Source of the DNA: Crambe crambe
Lineage: Eukaryota > Porifera > Demospongiae > Poecilosclerida > Crambeidae
Direction: 5' to 3'
DNA length: 64,000 nucleotides
NCBI GenBank assembly: GCA_963924555.1
Contig: OZ004593.1
Coordinates: forward strand, 4,398,480 to 4,462,479
Positions 42,076 through 53,225 of the stretch are shown here, piece by piece. Made by a program: the position numbers and the translations under genes. Numbering within the stretch: position 1 is the first letter of the stretch; every line of letters begins with the position of its first letter. The notes beneath the pieces are model-generated. The model was not told the origin of the DNA. It searched no databases and saw nothing but the letters and a program-made list of their open reading frames with translations.

Positions 42076-43344
42076 AAATGAGCAAAAAATATTTCCAAAT
42101 AATTATGATGATCTCCTTACCTCACTGCGTCCAAGTCGAGATAGAGTATTCCAAGACTCAAGACTTCACAACTATAGTCACATACTGTACCGGTGGATGG
42201 CTGATTAAACTGTCTTCAGGTCTACACATAAGTCTATAATGGAGGATGATAAGTCAGTAAAAATACAGATTCTTCCTGCATCCACGAGTCTGAAGGTACA
42301 TGAGAGGCATGGGGTATATCATTAAGAGAGGACATACCAAGGAATTTCATGGCCATATCTGGTCACCACAATTTCTCATTTGTGTTAACATTACTCTTCA
42401 CCTCAATGGTTATGATTCTTCAGTTTCTCAGCTATCCCCTTCTCCATTACTGACTTTGAATAATAGAGGCGTTTCCACATTACCTATTGATAGTGGGCCA
42501 TATTATAATTAATTCTTAATTGATTCTCAACATGCCATGTACTCTGAACTAATTGAGAGTCTAACACATCATGGTCAAATTAATTTGAGAACGTGTGCCA
42601 CAATATCTATGCAGGTTCAAACATGCATTTCCTCACGTATCAGGTTCATTTTTTAATTAATCAGGATCTTTACCTCCATGAAACAAACTTGGCATGCAGG
42701 GGAAGGGGATGGAGTGGAGCTAAAAACTCACCCTGCCAACCCCCCCAGTGTGTCCTTTTAAGTTCAGATGTAGACCTAATTAACTGGGCCCCCCTAGCCC
42801 GGGCCACGGATAAATAGTCTCCACCAACTAATGTGGTTAGGAAGCACTTGTCTGGTATTCTCAGAAATAAACTTCTCACAGCTCACGGAGGGAACATGGG
42901 TATGGTAGTTTTCAAGGATTCCTCATAGTTAATTTCACTCTTGAGCAATATTCCAAGAGGGACCTGTACGAGTAATTTGTAAATATATATAAAAAAGCTG
43001 TACTACTCTTATAACACTTACTATTTCTGACTCCTTAGACATTTCTTTAGAGAACTTGTGAGGAATGTGGATAGAGGGGCCTATGTGACCTATTCAAGTA
43101 TGAGAAATCTACTATGAAAGTGACCCTAATTTGACTCCAGGAACACTGGATATCGTCAGTGAACTCTCAATAACAGGAGAGCAACTCACTATGGTTAGCA
43201 TGAACCTGCATGCCTATGGCTTCCTGTTCCTTTTTCCTTTGTTTTTCATTCGTGAACTCAATACACTCGGCACTAGTCAATACTATAGCTGTGCCAGTCT
43301 TAGTAGTCTTCTCTTGAGCTGCAATAGGTAAATGATGTTTGCTT
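42076..43344. other. no supportable gene
   Basis: Plus frames at 42,300-42,512 and 42,593-42,817, and one minus frame within the second, have no recognisable motif. A GC-richer patch (42,690-42,810) has short C and G runs. Confidence 0.4.
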
Positions 43345-43868
43345 TAAATTAGCCTGAAGACTTCGGTGTACTGTGAGGAAGATGGTTAGTTATAGAAGCC
43401 AAGGTGAGCGCTTTAACAGAGAGGAGTATTACTAGAACTGTTAGTTGGAATTGATAATGCTGGAGAAGAAATGAAGTTTCAGGTGCTAGAATTGATGAAT
43501 TGTGGGAGGAAGAAACACTGGTGAGAGAAGAAGAACTGCTAGCAGACAAGGATGCATACTGGACAAGTCAACTCTCTCAGCTGTCACTTTTGACTTGGTG
43601 CCCTGTCTTCCCATACCCCACCTTGTTGGCTTGAGTGAGGTATTCCTCAAGCTCTTGCTGAGATAAGGCACGGGCCTGGATTGACAACTGACAATTCTTG
43701 GGGTCTTGCAGCTGCGTCGATTGAGTCAGCTGATCCATTCATTACAGTCTTAATGGCATCATCCATTCATGCTCTAGTCCATTTTTTTCGCTTTGCATAT
43801 GGTCGCTTCCTTTCTTGTTTAGGTCTTAATGGAGGATTCCTGTTCGACTTGGAGTAGCTGTGTGCCAT
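43345..43868 (-). pseudogene. pogo-like transposase N-terminus (psq-type HTH), truncated
   Basis: Starting at 43,868 the minus strand reads MAHSYSKSNRNPPLRPKQER, KRPYAKRKKWTR, a stop, then MDDAIKTVMNGSADSIDAAA. After a shift ALSQQELEEYLTQANKVGYG and KTGHQVK follow, then a Ser-rich stretch. Basic start, 'W....M..AI..V..G...I..AA' and 'L...EE.EL..Y......GYGKT..QV' are the pipsqueak-type helix-turn-helix and CENPB-like part of pogo transposases. The DDE part is absent. This is separate from the pogo-like element at 32-34 kb. Confidence 0.55.
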
Positions 43869-46799
43869 CACCTACAAATAAGGTTTAAAATTTAAACAAA
43901 AAAAGAAGACTTCTATACAGTTAGCTAATCCATTCCTTACTGTGATAAATAACGATTGAGGGGTTATGCTGATCTTTCATGTTATGACATATCATTTTCA
44001 TGGTATGGTAATTGATATCAATTTAATTTAGATGTATATTTCATGGCTATTGTTTCAGCAGTTATTTGTAATTATTCCATGATAAGGCATACATGGATTC
44101 ATGAAAATGATTTCATGGTGTATTTCATATCATAAGTTTCATAAAAAATACTTGTAGTGAAATTGAATTCATTTCACACTTGGTAGCTACTAGTTATGCT
44201 TGTAACAGTCTAACTTGCACAAACAGTGCAACAGCACTATAGAAGTATAGGCTAGCCCAATGACTACCGTTTTTCCTTTAACTATAATTATGGTCACCCC
44301 ACATGTAACTTATATTAGGCAGGAGGCAGGCCAGCAGTTTACCGACTCTGGACATTGCACAATATCCGTAGCAGTCACACACATTCGGATCGCATACGTC
44401 ACCATGCTATAGACATTTTGAATCCAACAATTTGATTTGCAGAATGTGAAAAGATGATCATTTAGAAGATCTGGTACCAGAAATGTAGGGCTCTATTTAG
44501 AATAACTACTCATATGTGACTAGTCTCTCACAATATACATACCTATTAAACACTGTGTCATGATAAGATGTTAGATTACTTGTATTCAAAGAGAACTTAT
44601 TGCGTCAGCATTATGTCAAACTCCCAGTAGCTCTCAAATTGACAATGTGATATGAAATGATGAATGAATTGATAACAATGACTAATGATTCGTCCATAAT
44701 AGATCCACAGGATTGAATATTATATGTAACTTCACTTCTCGGTTTACACAGTGAGATCACAGCATGCCATGGCTAAGATTCCTTTTCTTTTCTTTGTGGG
44801 TAGTTTCTAGATCTCCTTATACTATCACACAAAATTTAATGTCATTAGGAGATCTAATGTATCTAAGAATTTCAAAATGATGCCACATGTTTTCTCTTGA
44901 TGGTTTGGCTCTTTTGGTTTCAGGTATAATAACTGAATTGCCTCCAGTATACGTAATGCAGGGTGGCCACCCTATTCGCTTCAATGAAAGTGAACTGGTT
45001 GATTGAATGTTTGAAAGTACACCTTAATGAGAGTTATTGGTAGCTATTTACTGTAAGTACTTTATGTTTTCACGTGATGTTCTGTTTGAGAGGTAGCAAG
45101 TCGCAAGCATATCATAGTATCTCAAATTTCGAAGCATATAATCTTTGTTGTTATTATTTTTGTCCATGGCATGTTTAAAAGCTGAATTGGAACACTGATC
45201 TTGAGCGACTGTTAATAGCTACATCTTTCAAGTCAATATAGGTATAGATTCAAGCCTGTTTTCATTTTACCACTGCATTTAATGTGTGTGCTATTTTTTT
45301 CTGGATTTGAAATCTCCCATAAAGCACTGGCAATTCTTTCATGCTTTGATCTTTATTATTCATTTATCATTCATTCAATCCATTCTTTATTTACTGCATC
45401 TGGGACCGTTGCCAGGTGTATGGCACAAAAGAACAGTTTAATGAGCACAGTACATCCATAACCCTCTTCCTGCACTAAACGATTGGTCAGGTAGAGCACT
45501 TCTTCCTAGCTGGTAATTTCAGCAGCTATTTTTTTTTATATGCTACTTCATTTGATTTTTGTAAGTGTACTTGACTAGCTACCTGTACATTTGATTTTTG
45601 TAAGTGTACTTAACTAGCTACCTGTACTTTTTTATTTATTTATTTATCTATTGTTTATTTATATATATATATTTATTATTTTTGTTCTCCACATTTGCTT
45701 CATAAAGTTTGAATGTTTTGCTTTGCTGCAGTTACAGTCACTGAATCTGTAAAACCCATCCAGCAAGTGATCTAGAAGTTGCTCTTTCATGTCATCCTGC
45801 AAAGCCATGAAACTAAGGGATATGTGTACATGAGAACTTAATCGGCAATAGCTGTCAGTTTAAATTGAGTGGAGTTGTACTTATTGTTTTATGATGTAAT
45901 TTATTTGTTGTTGTTTTTTGGGGGGGGGTTGGTTTTGTTTGTTAGTTTGTGTGTGTGTGTTTGTGTGTTAAATCTTGATTGCAAAAATCTGCTAACACGA
46001 AAACTTGATTAGCAATAGCTGTCACTACCATCTCCAGCCATCTTATATACAAGATCAAGTAGAGTTGCACCAGTGGTTTAATCAGTACAGGACAATGGCA
46101 TCTACATCTCCTTCACCCAATTGATGTGCTATGGTTGCCAAAGGCCCAGCTCTGTACAGCAAAAAACTCTGCCACATACCAAGTACTAACTAGCAGACAA
46201 GACAGCCCTAGCACTTACATTGGTGGCACAGCCCTGCGCTTTGTGCTCGGGGCTGTGCTGCCACTCCCAGACTACTTCCAATCTGGAGAGCAAACGGGTA
46301 GATACCTGAAAACCAACTGAACCCATCCTCTTTAGGAGATTCAGAACCAGTCCACTAGAAGCGCCATGTGTCAATTGTGGTTTCAACAAATTGAACTTGA
46401 AAAAAATTGTGGAAGAAGAGTTTGGAAGAATGAATCCTGAGACAATACTCAAGTGCTGTTGACAAGGCTCATCAGAGCAAATACAACTTGGAGTGGCAAC
46501 AGAAGGTAATGAACATATAAGTGCTATAGTATTATATATAAACTAGTCATCCAAGTACTAAGGCATATGTCTTCAGGACACGAATAGCTAGGTGATGTGT
46601 CTTCATCGAAGTTAAAGTTGTTTTTTTTGTTTTGTTTTGTTTTGTTTTTTTTTGTTCATGACTAAACCTCTCAGACAGACATTTGCGTTGTAAACTAAGA
46701 GTATTTACTGTAATACTTACCAGGTTGATAGATTTCGATGAGTAGATTATCACTGGTGGCAAGATCATCCCAGCCCTGTTCTTCAAGAACAACTTTTAG
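43869..46799. other. no supportable gene; tandem duplication at 45549-45627
   Basis: AT-rich sequence. TTTGATTTTTGTAAGTGTAC plus CTAGCTACCTGTAC is tandemly duplicated at 45,549-45,627. AGCAATAGCTGTCA recurs near 45,846 and 46,010. Frames at 46,126-46,320 (plus) and 46,186-46,452 (minus) overlap antisense and are unrecognised. T/TG/G simple runs occur at 45,620-45,680 and 45,905-45,970. Confidence 0.4.
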
Positions 46800-47490
46800 C
46801 TTGATCTTTTACTTCAATTAGACATTTTACCATCAAAAATGTGCTCCGTGAAATTCTTCAGAAGTTTCTTCCCACATAAAGCAATCAACATCTTAGTGGC
46901 TTTAGTTGAAGAATTCATTTTGTGCACAAGTGAATGAATGTGCAAGTCATTGAACTCCACCATCTCATTGAATTGATAAAAACAGATTGAGTGAACTGAA
47001 TTCTGTCATGATCATCTTCATTATCCAGAAAATCTTGCACATCATCAATGTAGGCTCAGTCACAACTTCACTAGAATCATCTTCCTCCTTGCAAAATTCT
47101 TCTTTAAATGTTGCTTCCATTATCAGTTAAAACTACCATTATCTTGCTTGAATCAATGTCCCAATCATGAAGTACCTCATCAACACACTGTCGGATAGTG
47201 CCTGCAGTATGGAAAGAAGTGAGGTGCCAAACAGCCAAAGTTACTGTGTGCTGACGATGATCGCCTCTAGAAAAGAAATGGGCTGTAACACCAATTAGTT
47301 CCTTCTTTGACCAGATATCACAACAGAGACTAATCTTGTTTGCACTTTGTAAAGTTGCCGAAATTTTGGCCTTTAACTCAATGAAAACTTGTCTAATTCT
47401 TTGTTGATGTAGGATCCAATGCACGAAGAAAATCTTTAAACTCTAAATTTTCTACCACTGTGGAGCAGAATTAGTGTCAAAATGAATAAT
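46800..47490 (-). pseudogene. hAT transposase relic (ZBED-like)
   Basis: Leftward: VENLEFKDFLRALDP (47,450), then the open block 47,104-47,424 with ISLCCDIWSKKELIGVTAHF, TAGTIRQCVDEVLHDWDID and VVLTDNGSNI, which are hAT core motifs. The first catalytic Asp is the one in CCDIW and the second is in the LTDNGSN segment. Further left an acidic insert and, after shifts, a STFLMVKCLIEVKD-like motif correspond to the region between the second and last catalytic residues. The C-terminal hAT dimerisation domain is missing, and several stops occur. Confidence 0.7.
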
Positions 47491-47744
47491 TGTCTTTGTT
47501 GTGGGCTTTATAACTTTGTATGGCGAACCCGTTTTGGGGGCATTTAGTGAATCCTTAACACGAACCTGTTGCATTCATAAGTAGTTCTTTGATCTTTCAT
47601 TTTATCCATTGATCTTTATAGTCCCATGTCTGTATTTGTACCTGTTGAATAAATTTTTCATGCCAGTAATAGGCTTTCATGGCACTAGTAGTGCCTGCAC
47701 TCAACAAATTCTTCTTCAACAAAACAGTTATCTTTATTTGTTTT

Positions 47745-47875
47745 TGTCGTGACTTAAGAACTTTATTATAGCTTTAACTTACAAAAAAGACAACTGAATG
47801 ACAAGTCATAAAACGTAACACATAGTGAGCATGCTAAAACATAAAACAATAAAAGAGGAAGTAAAGAATACCACA
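47745..47875 (-). repeat. 3' LTR of gypsy element 2
   Basis: 131 bp, direct repeat of 50,432-50,562; flanked by the GTTTT target duplication on its outer side. Confidence 0.9.
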
Positions 47876-47915
47876 TTTCCTCCTTCCATAAGATATTATA
47901 CTGTACAGTACATAG

Positions 47916-48212
47916 TTACCATTTAGGTTCAAATCGTTCTACCGGTTTGCGATCACGTTTTGGATAAGTTTTTACTCGAGTTTCAGGTACAGGTTCAGGT
48001 GGAGGTTCTGGATCAACCACAGCTGGTGATGGTGAACTATCAACCACCGAATCATTAGCCGGTGAAGGAGTAGCCACTGAGGGATTAACTGGCAAAGAAG
48101 AGGGAATAACAGAGGGAATAACAATTTCGGGCTGATCTAGATGGCAGCGGTGTTCTCGACCATCCGACAGTCTCACTAACAATGAAACTGGACCAGTTTT
48201 CTTCTGGATCAC
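47916..48212 (-). CDS. gypsy element 2 integrase C-terminal tail
   Basis: The 98-codon frame starts VIQKKTGPVSLLVRLSDG (an SH3-like integrase C-terminal segment that follows the catalytic core), then a Pro/Val/Ser-rich linker and a basic end (YPKRDRKPVERFEP). It overlaps the core frame by a few bases, so a shift separates two parts of one original protein. It ends about 40 bp before the 3' LTR. Confidence 0.7.
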   Translation of the reverse strand: MIQKKTGPVSLLVRLSDGREHRCHLDQPEIVIPSVIPSSLPVNPSVATPSPANDSVVDSSPSPAVVDPEPPPEPVPETRVKTYPKRDRKPVERFEPKW

Positions 48213-48799
48213 TCCTGGTATCCACCGGTCGCCTCCATGATAGTTTCGAACAAATACATCATCTCCAATGTCTCCTTTGCCTTACGATCATGTTGTTTCT
48301 TCTGTTTTAGCTGGTTACTTTCGACTCGGCTTGCTAGATTTGGTTTTAACAGATCCAGCCGTGACCTCGGTTGTTTCCCTAGCAACAGTTCTGCTGGAGA
48401 AACTCCAGTTGTTGATTGTGGAGTTAGTCGATACGACATCAAGATCTGAGCCAATCTCTCATTCACACTTCCCTTTCGAATCTTCTTCAAGCCTTTCTTT
48501 ACAATTTGCACGGCGCGTTCTGCCAGTCCATTAGACGCTGGATGGTAAGGTGCAGATTTGTGATGTTTGATGCCGTTCCTCTGCAAAAATGATTCAAATT
48601 CGGTGCTGGTGAAGCAGGTACCATTATCAGTTATGATGCTTTCAGGAATTCCGAATCTTGCAAATTCAGTTCTCAACTCATCAATCACTGCACTGGACGT
48701 AGCATTTGTGGTATTGAAAGCTTCAATCCACTTGGAATGTGCATCAATGAGTATCAGGTACATCTTTCCCTGAACTGGACCAGCATAATCCAAATGCAA
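48209..48799 (-). pseudogene. gypsy element 2 integrase catalytic core
   Basis: HLDYAGPV and LILIDAHSKWIEAF hold the first Asp of the D-D-E triad region, IITDNGTCFTS the second Asp, and PASNGLAERAVQIVKKGL the Glu. SYRLTPQSTTGVSPAELLLG is the conserved post-core motif. The role is strand transfer of the cDNA into the genome. The core reads open over 196 codons but is shifted relative to the zinc-binding part and the C-terminal tail, so this copy is not functional. Confidence 0.8.
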
Positions 48800-49463
48800 T
48801 CTGGCCCAGGGGCGACCATGGTTGCAACGGAGCAGCTGGGGGTGTTGCTTGATTCACTTGACATTCGGTGCACCCACGTACTGTTTCCTCAATATCGGCT
48901 GAAATTCCTGGCCACCACACATACATTTGGGAGAGACTTTTCATCTTCGCTATCCCTGGGTGACCCTCGTGTAACTCAGTCAATACTGCTGCTCTACCAG
49001 GTTTCGGAATGACCACTCTGGTTCCCCACAGTATGCATCCATCATACAGAGACAGTTCTGTTCTCTTGGACAGGTAAGGAGTTAGCTCCGTAGAATCTTC
49101 TGTTGAATCTGGCCAGCCATAGCGGAGAAACTGTGCAATAGAAGCCAACTCAGTGTCTTTCTCAGTCCAGGCACGAATTTGAGCAGCTGTAACAGGCAAT
49201 TCGTCCAGATGTTCCATTAACAAGACCAACTCTGGGGGAGTCTGGTTGGTGACTGGTGCTACCTGAAGTGGCAGACGACTGAGGGCATCTGCATTCCCAT
49301 GAGCTTGTGTATTACGAACTTTCAAGGTGTATTCAAACATAGATAAATACAGGGCCCAACGGCGAATCCTGGCCGAAGCTTGCGGGGAAGTTGGCTTGTG
49401 CTCTCCTAACAAACTCAGGAGTGGTTTGTGGTCAGTAATCAATTCGAAAGGGTGACCAAACAA
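48744..49463 (-). pseudogene. gypsy element 2 RNase H end and integrase zinc-binding domain
   Basis: FGHPFELITDHKPLLSLLGE and RIRRWALYLSMFEYTLKVRN with HGNADALSRLP are the RNase H C-terminal part. HEGHPGIAKMKSL...YVWWPGISADI...CTECQ is the H-H-C-C zinc finger at the integrase start. The frame is shifted at both ends relative to its neighbours (49,463/49,485 and 48,744/48,799). Confidence 0.75.
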
Positions 49464-49484
49464 ATATGCATAAAACTTCTTTAT

Positions 49485-49890
49485 TCAAAAAACACATGAT
49501 AACCCTTCTTTCTCTAATTGTGAGTAGTTTCGTTCTGCTGGATTGAGCGTACGTGAGGCATAGCCAATGGGTTTCTCTGCTCCGTCCGGAAACTGATGTG
49601 CAAGTACAGCTCCGATGCCATATGCTGAAGCGTCACAAGCTAACACAAGAGGTAACTTGGAGTCAAAATGGACAAGTAGTGGTGATGACGTAAGCAGTCG
49701 TTTGGATTCTTGAAAACCCTTGTCCTGTTCAGCTTTCCACCTCCAAGTGGACTCTCTCTGAATCAACATTGGGGTGCAAGATGCCCTGTGTTGCCACAGC
49801 GATGACAGGTCATACCAGGATTACGGGGTTCGGAGTCCTTCCTGGAGACCTTGCTTACCGATTCCATCTTCACACTTGGAGCTGTCATTT
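49485..49890 (-). pseudogene. gypsy element 2 gag zinc knuckle fused to RNase H by deletion
   Basis: NPGMTCHRCGNTGHLAPQC (C-x2-C-x4-H-x4-C, about 49,770-49,830) is followed immediately by RESTWRWKAEQDKGFQESKR and LPLVLACDASAYGIGAVLAH, the start of the RNase H domain with its DAS motif. The protease, RT and connection domain that belong between them are gone. The junction near 49,768 has no extra bases that I can identify. Confidence 0.75.
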
Positions 49891-49893
49891 CCT

Positions 49894-50415
49894 TCAGATT
49901 CTTTGCAGCTGTCTCACTCCCAAGGCCATGGTTAAGGCAGTTTCATAAGTCAGAGTTGCCTCTGAGAGGAGCTTCCGCTGGATGTGCTCATTATTAATGC
50001 CGCACACCAGTCGATCTCTGATCATTTCTTCCAAAGCAGTTCCGAAATTACAAAACTCTGCAAGACGGCGTAAATCAGCGACATAGTTGGCAATCGTTTC
50101 TCCTTCTTTCCTTGAGCGAGTATTAAAACGAAATCTTTGCATCACTACTGAGGGTGTAGGGCTATAATGCTTGGTGAGGGCTTCCTTTAACTGGTCGTAG
50201 GTTTTGTCCTTGGGCTTCACTGGTGCAACTAGATTCCTGAGCACTGCATAGGTCCTTTTTCCCATGTTCAAAATGAATGCTGAACGCCTTTTTTCTTCGT
50301 TCGCCTCTCCAGTGATCCCGTTTGCAGTAAAAAATTCCTCGAGCCTCTCAATATAGTTAGGCCACTCTTCTTCTTGAGGGTCGAATTCACCAATTTTTCC
50401 CAGCAAAGTCACCAT
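49894..50415 (-). CDS. gypsy element 2 Gag capsid region
   Basis: The 173-codon frame starts at an ATG in the GGCGACGAGGATGGTGAC context right after the PBS. Motifs: FDPQEEEWPNYIERLEEFF (capsid N-terminus), KDKTYDQLKEALTKHYSP, VMQRFRFNTRSRKEGETIA and RDRLVCGINNEHIQRKLLSE. Element 3 encodes the same architecture, so both are one lineage. The frame closes before the zinc knuckle, which continues after a shift. Confidence 0.8.
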   Translation of the reverse strand: MVTLLGKIGEFDPQEEEWPNYIERLEEFFTANGITGEANEEKRRSAFILNMGKRTYAVLRNLVAPVKPKDKTYDQLKEALTKHYSPTPSVVMQRFRFNTRSRKEGETIANYVADLRRLAEFCNFGTALEEMIRDRLVCGINNEHIQRKLLSEATLTYETALTMALGVRQLQRI

Positions 50416-50431
50416 CCTCGTCGCCAGAATA

Positions 50432-50562
50432 TGTCATGACTTAAGAACTTTATTATAGCTTTAACTTACAAAAAAGACAACTGAATGACAAGTTATAAAA
50501 CGTAACACATAGTGAACATGCTCAAACATAAAACAATAAAAGAGGAAGTAAAGAATACCACA
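50432..50562 (-). repeat. 5' LTR of gypsy element 2
   Basis: 131 bp, about 97% identical to the 3' LTR. On the inner side TATTCTGGCGACGAGG follows, including the PBS-like TGGCGACGAGG. Confidence 0.9.
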
Positions 50563-50567
50563 GTTTT

Positions 50568-51878
50568 ATTTTCATGGCACATACATCGTGTAATTAGTGC
50601 AGAATGCACCCTGGCATATCAGGTGCTACATTGGCTGATGTGACCCATTATATATTATAGAGGAGAGAGATTACAGCTATATATACAATACACAATAAAG
50701 TTTATAGCTACTTATTCCATTATGATACCTATTACGTTTCTATTTTAGACATTAATGCATGACCAGCTGTCAAGCTATAGCTACAACTTTGTTTAATCTA
50801 GACTCCAACTGGTAAGATTTGACTGAAATTGTGTTCCTGCAAGTTAAACTTGCAGGAAGAAATAATCATTTGAAGATGGTAAATTATTAGTATAATATCC
50901 TGGGAGGCCATGTTGAGCTTGCATTTCACCATATACATAATTAACAAGGAGAGAGGGTGCATGTCACCTTAAAGTACATAAGTATGGCAGTTAAAGGGCA
51001 TGAGGCCAAGTGGTGCTTCAATCTCTTGCAAATATGGCATCCACGACATAGCATAGCTATACTTTTGCCGGACATAACCATAATGCAAAGGCTACAACCC
51101 CAGAACTCAGCAAACTAGTTCAGTGATAATTGTAGCGAATATGACCCACAGATCCTGATTGTCCTGCACTTACTGTCTTAGTTTGGGTCCAAATTGTAGC
51201 ACGAGGAGTAGGAACAAGACCAAGATTTGCTCACTTTTCTTCACTGTCACAGCACTCCTTTTACCAGTTCCTCGAAGCAGTAGCCATAAATATACTGAAT
51301 ACCCTCCTTAGAAACAGTATTCCCTGTTAAAGGGAAGCAAAATGTCTTGAGATTGCAGAAAGAATGCTTTTCCAGCTGGTACCTATGTTGAGCCATTTTT
51401 GTAACCACGCCCACTTCAATTTTATTATTTTTATAATCATCATAAAACCCTGAAGAAGGCTAGAGACATAGCTGAAACATTGGTTAAAAAGAATTTTTTA
51501 AGTTGAATATAAAAGAGAAAAATACAAGAAGTTTATAATGTCAGCTGATAATGGAACAAAAGTATGTTTTGAATAATAACATCCTTTGTAGTCATCTAGT
51601 TAAACACATAATAGCAACTGAACATCAAAAAAAGAGCTTGCACAAATGATCTGATCACACCAACAAAGGAAGTAGTTCAAGATCTTTAACTTAATGATTT
51701 CAGCATTCAATGACAGTCGAAGAAACTTTTGTTGAGCTCCCTAAATGCACTGCCCCTCGGATTGCAGCTTTTGGCTCACAGTACTTTATTATAGTTGAAC
51801 AGTTTGTTGTATGTGAAGTATCATTGTGAAAACAGCCCACCAACATGTAGCTAATTTATTTTCCAAAAGTCAACACTC
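50568..51878. other. no gene; hammerhead-like tail motif at 51450-51478
   Basis: At 51,450 CTGAAGA is followed by a 5-bp stem (AG[G]CTA/TAGCT, one bulged G) with a GAGACA loop and then GAAAC. This matches the hammerhead catalytic core CUGANGA-stem II-GAAA, in the arrangement reported for Penelope-like elements. Helices I and III and the cleavage strand are not evident. Otherwise AT-rich without a gene. Confidence 0.35.
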
Positions 51879-52224
51879 CAATCCCAGAATGGCTAAGGCT
51901 GCTTGCAGCTGAGTGCTATTCTGGATTGTATGAGGAGGGTGGAGGCGAGATCAACCTGTCCTTCGCATTGTCCTAACAATAGCTCCTTTCCAGCTGTTGG
52001 TAATAATCGTCAAACTCACAAACTCAGTCATACAGGGCCCTGGCTCCACCCACTAATCAGTCCTTGAAATGGTTAACATTATTGAAAGAAAAAATCATAA
52101 ATATAGAGTCATGAACAATGTAGGGAGGGTTTGGGTGGGCAGGACAGGTTGATCTCGCCTCCACCCTCCTCATACAATCCAGAATAGCACTCAGCTGCAA
52201 GCAGCCTTAGCCATTCTGGGATTG
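51879..52224. repeat. perfect 84-bp inverted repeat (foldback)
   Basis: 51,879-51,962 and 52,141-52,224 are identical over 84 bases as inverted repeats (CAATCCCAGAATGGCTAAGG ... GAGATCAACCTGTCCT), separated by 178 bp. The right arm overlaps the 3' end of the tyrosine-recombinase frame. The sequence just outside the right arm (GATCAACCTGTCCTTCACATG at 52,246) resembles the inner end of the left arm, so the arms were built from recombinase 3'-end sequence. This may be the terminal structure of a DIRS-like element. Confidence 0.9.
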
Positions 52225-52749
52225 CACTTCGGAGGGCTCCGGCTCGATCAACCTGTCCTTCACATGTTCATAGCCCAAAACTCCTTCTCCAAAATTCCTG
52301 GCATTTTTCTCTGCCTCTTTAGGTCGGTAATAGAACCTGGAAAAAGTGTCCTCCTTGGACCAACCAGCTCCGTTCAAGATCTCCTGAATTGAGACTCCCA
52401 ACATTGCTGCAGCTGTAGCTGCTGCTCCCCTTGAAGAGTGAGCATTATACTATCCCAATCCTGCTCCTCTCAAGGTGTCCTTGATCCACCTCGCTATTGA
52501 TGAGGATGTTACAGGTCTATATGGAGAGACTGTCGCCAGGAACAGCCTCTCTGACTTCCTGTGGCCACTTGTAACTTGCTTGTATACAACAAGGTACGTT
52601 ATGTCTTTTACTAGCTCTCTTTGACTTCTTTTTCTGACCAGCTGCTTGCTACTTTCAGTTTTGGGACTTTTGAAACTCCTCGGCTCCCATTCTTCAAGCA
52701 CACGTTTAGTGCTCTTGACTTTGCAGCTTCTTATCTGTGTGTCTATCAA
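52207..52749 (-). pseudogene. DIRS-like tyrosine recombinase, C-terminal half
   Basis: RKSERLFLATVSPYRPVTSS and IARWIKDTLRGAGLG are followed by an in-frame TAG, then NAHSSRGAAATAAAMLGVSI and ILNGAGWSKEDTFSRFYYRP. HSSR supplies the H-x-x-R pair, GW the third position, and the Tyr of FYYRP is the nucleophile of a tyrosine recombinase. This spacing is that of DIRS/Ngaro-type retrotransposon integrases. The N-terminal half, RT and RNase H are not present. It ends inside the foldback arm. Confidence 0.7.
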
Positions 52750-53024
52750 TATTTGGAGCTGACTCTGGTCAGATACAAGGTCTGCTCTCCAGCTGCTTGT
52801 TCAATTCTTCAGGCAAATGTTAGTGCTCTGCAGCTGTTTATACAATAAAATAAGGTATGTTCAGGTCATAACCATGTTCACTTGTTCACTATTTCATCAG
52901 TGTTTCTTTCTCTGACTTTACAGTTCTTCAGCTGTTCATCACTCAATTTGGAACTAGCTACACCTTCACTGATTTTCTCTCTCTCTCTCTCTCATTCAAA
53001 GTTTGTGAGTTTCTGTAAATAAGT

Positions 53025-53225
53025 ATGCCCTCAAAACAGCAAAAGAGGAAGGCTAATAGAAGAGAAGCTAATAAAAGGTATTACCAAAAAAAAAAACAGG
53101 AATTAAAAACTATATTTACAAAATACAATATAGCTCACAGACAAGAATTGATAGGTAAATCACAAGAATACAATAGAGCTCATAGACAAGAATTGCAAGT
53201 GCGATCACAAGAATACAATAGAGCT
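53025..53225 (+). pseudogene. Helitron-type 'MPSK' basic repeat ORF, interrupted by LTR
   Basis: MPSKQQKRKANRREANKRYY begins a Lys/Arg/Gln-rich frame with a 45-bp tandem unit coding SQEYNRAHRQEL (two and a half copies). The repeat stops at 53,225 exactly where the TGTGGTAT of the next LTR begins; the last codons of the open frame (CGICGYL) are LTR sequence. This shows that gypsy element 3 inserted into the repeat array. A related start lies at 25,052. Confidence 0.5.

Larger units (their letters stand above)
47745..50562 (-). mobile_element. Ty3/gypsy element 2 with both LTRs and 5-bp TSD, internally deleted
   Basis: LTRs of 131 bp at 47,745-47,875 and 50,432-50,562 differ at about 4 positions (about 3%). 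Both start TGTGGTATTC and end in ACA on the minus strand. The flanks are GTTTT at 47,740-47,744 and 50,563-50,567. Next to the 5' LTR is TGGCGACGAGG, a PBS-like sequence also found in element 3. Only about 2.8 kb long because protease and RT are deleted between the gag zinc knuckle and RNase H. Confidence 0.9.

Noticed and set aside
46126-46452. Overlapping plus and minus frames of 64 and 88 codons
   Set aside because: Antisense to each other, with no recognised motif.
51450-51478. Active hammerhead ribozyme
   Set aside because: Only the core and stem II are visible; helices I and III and the cleavage site could not be found, so only a relic motif is reported.
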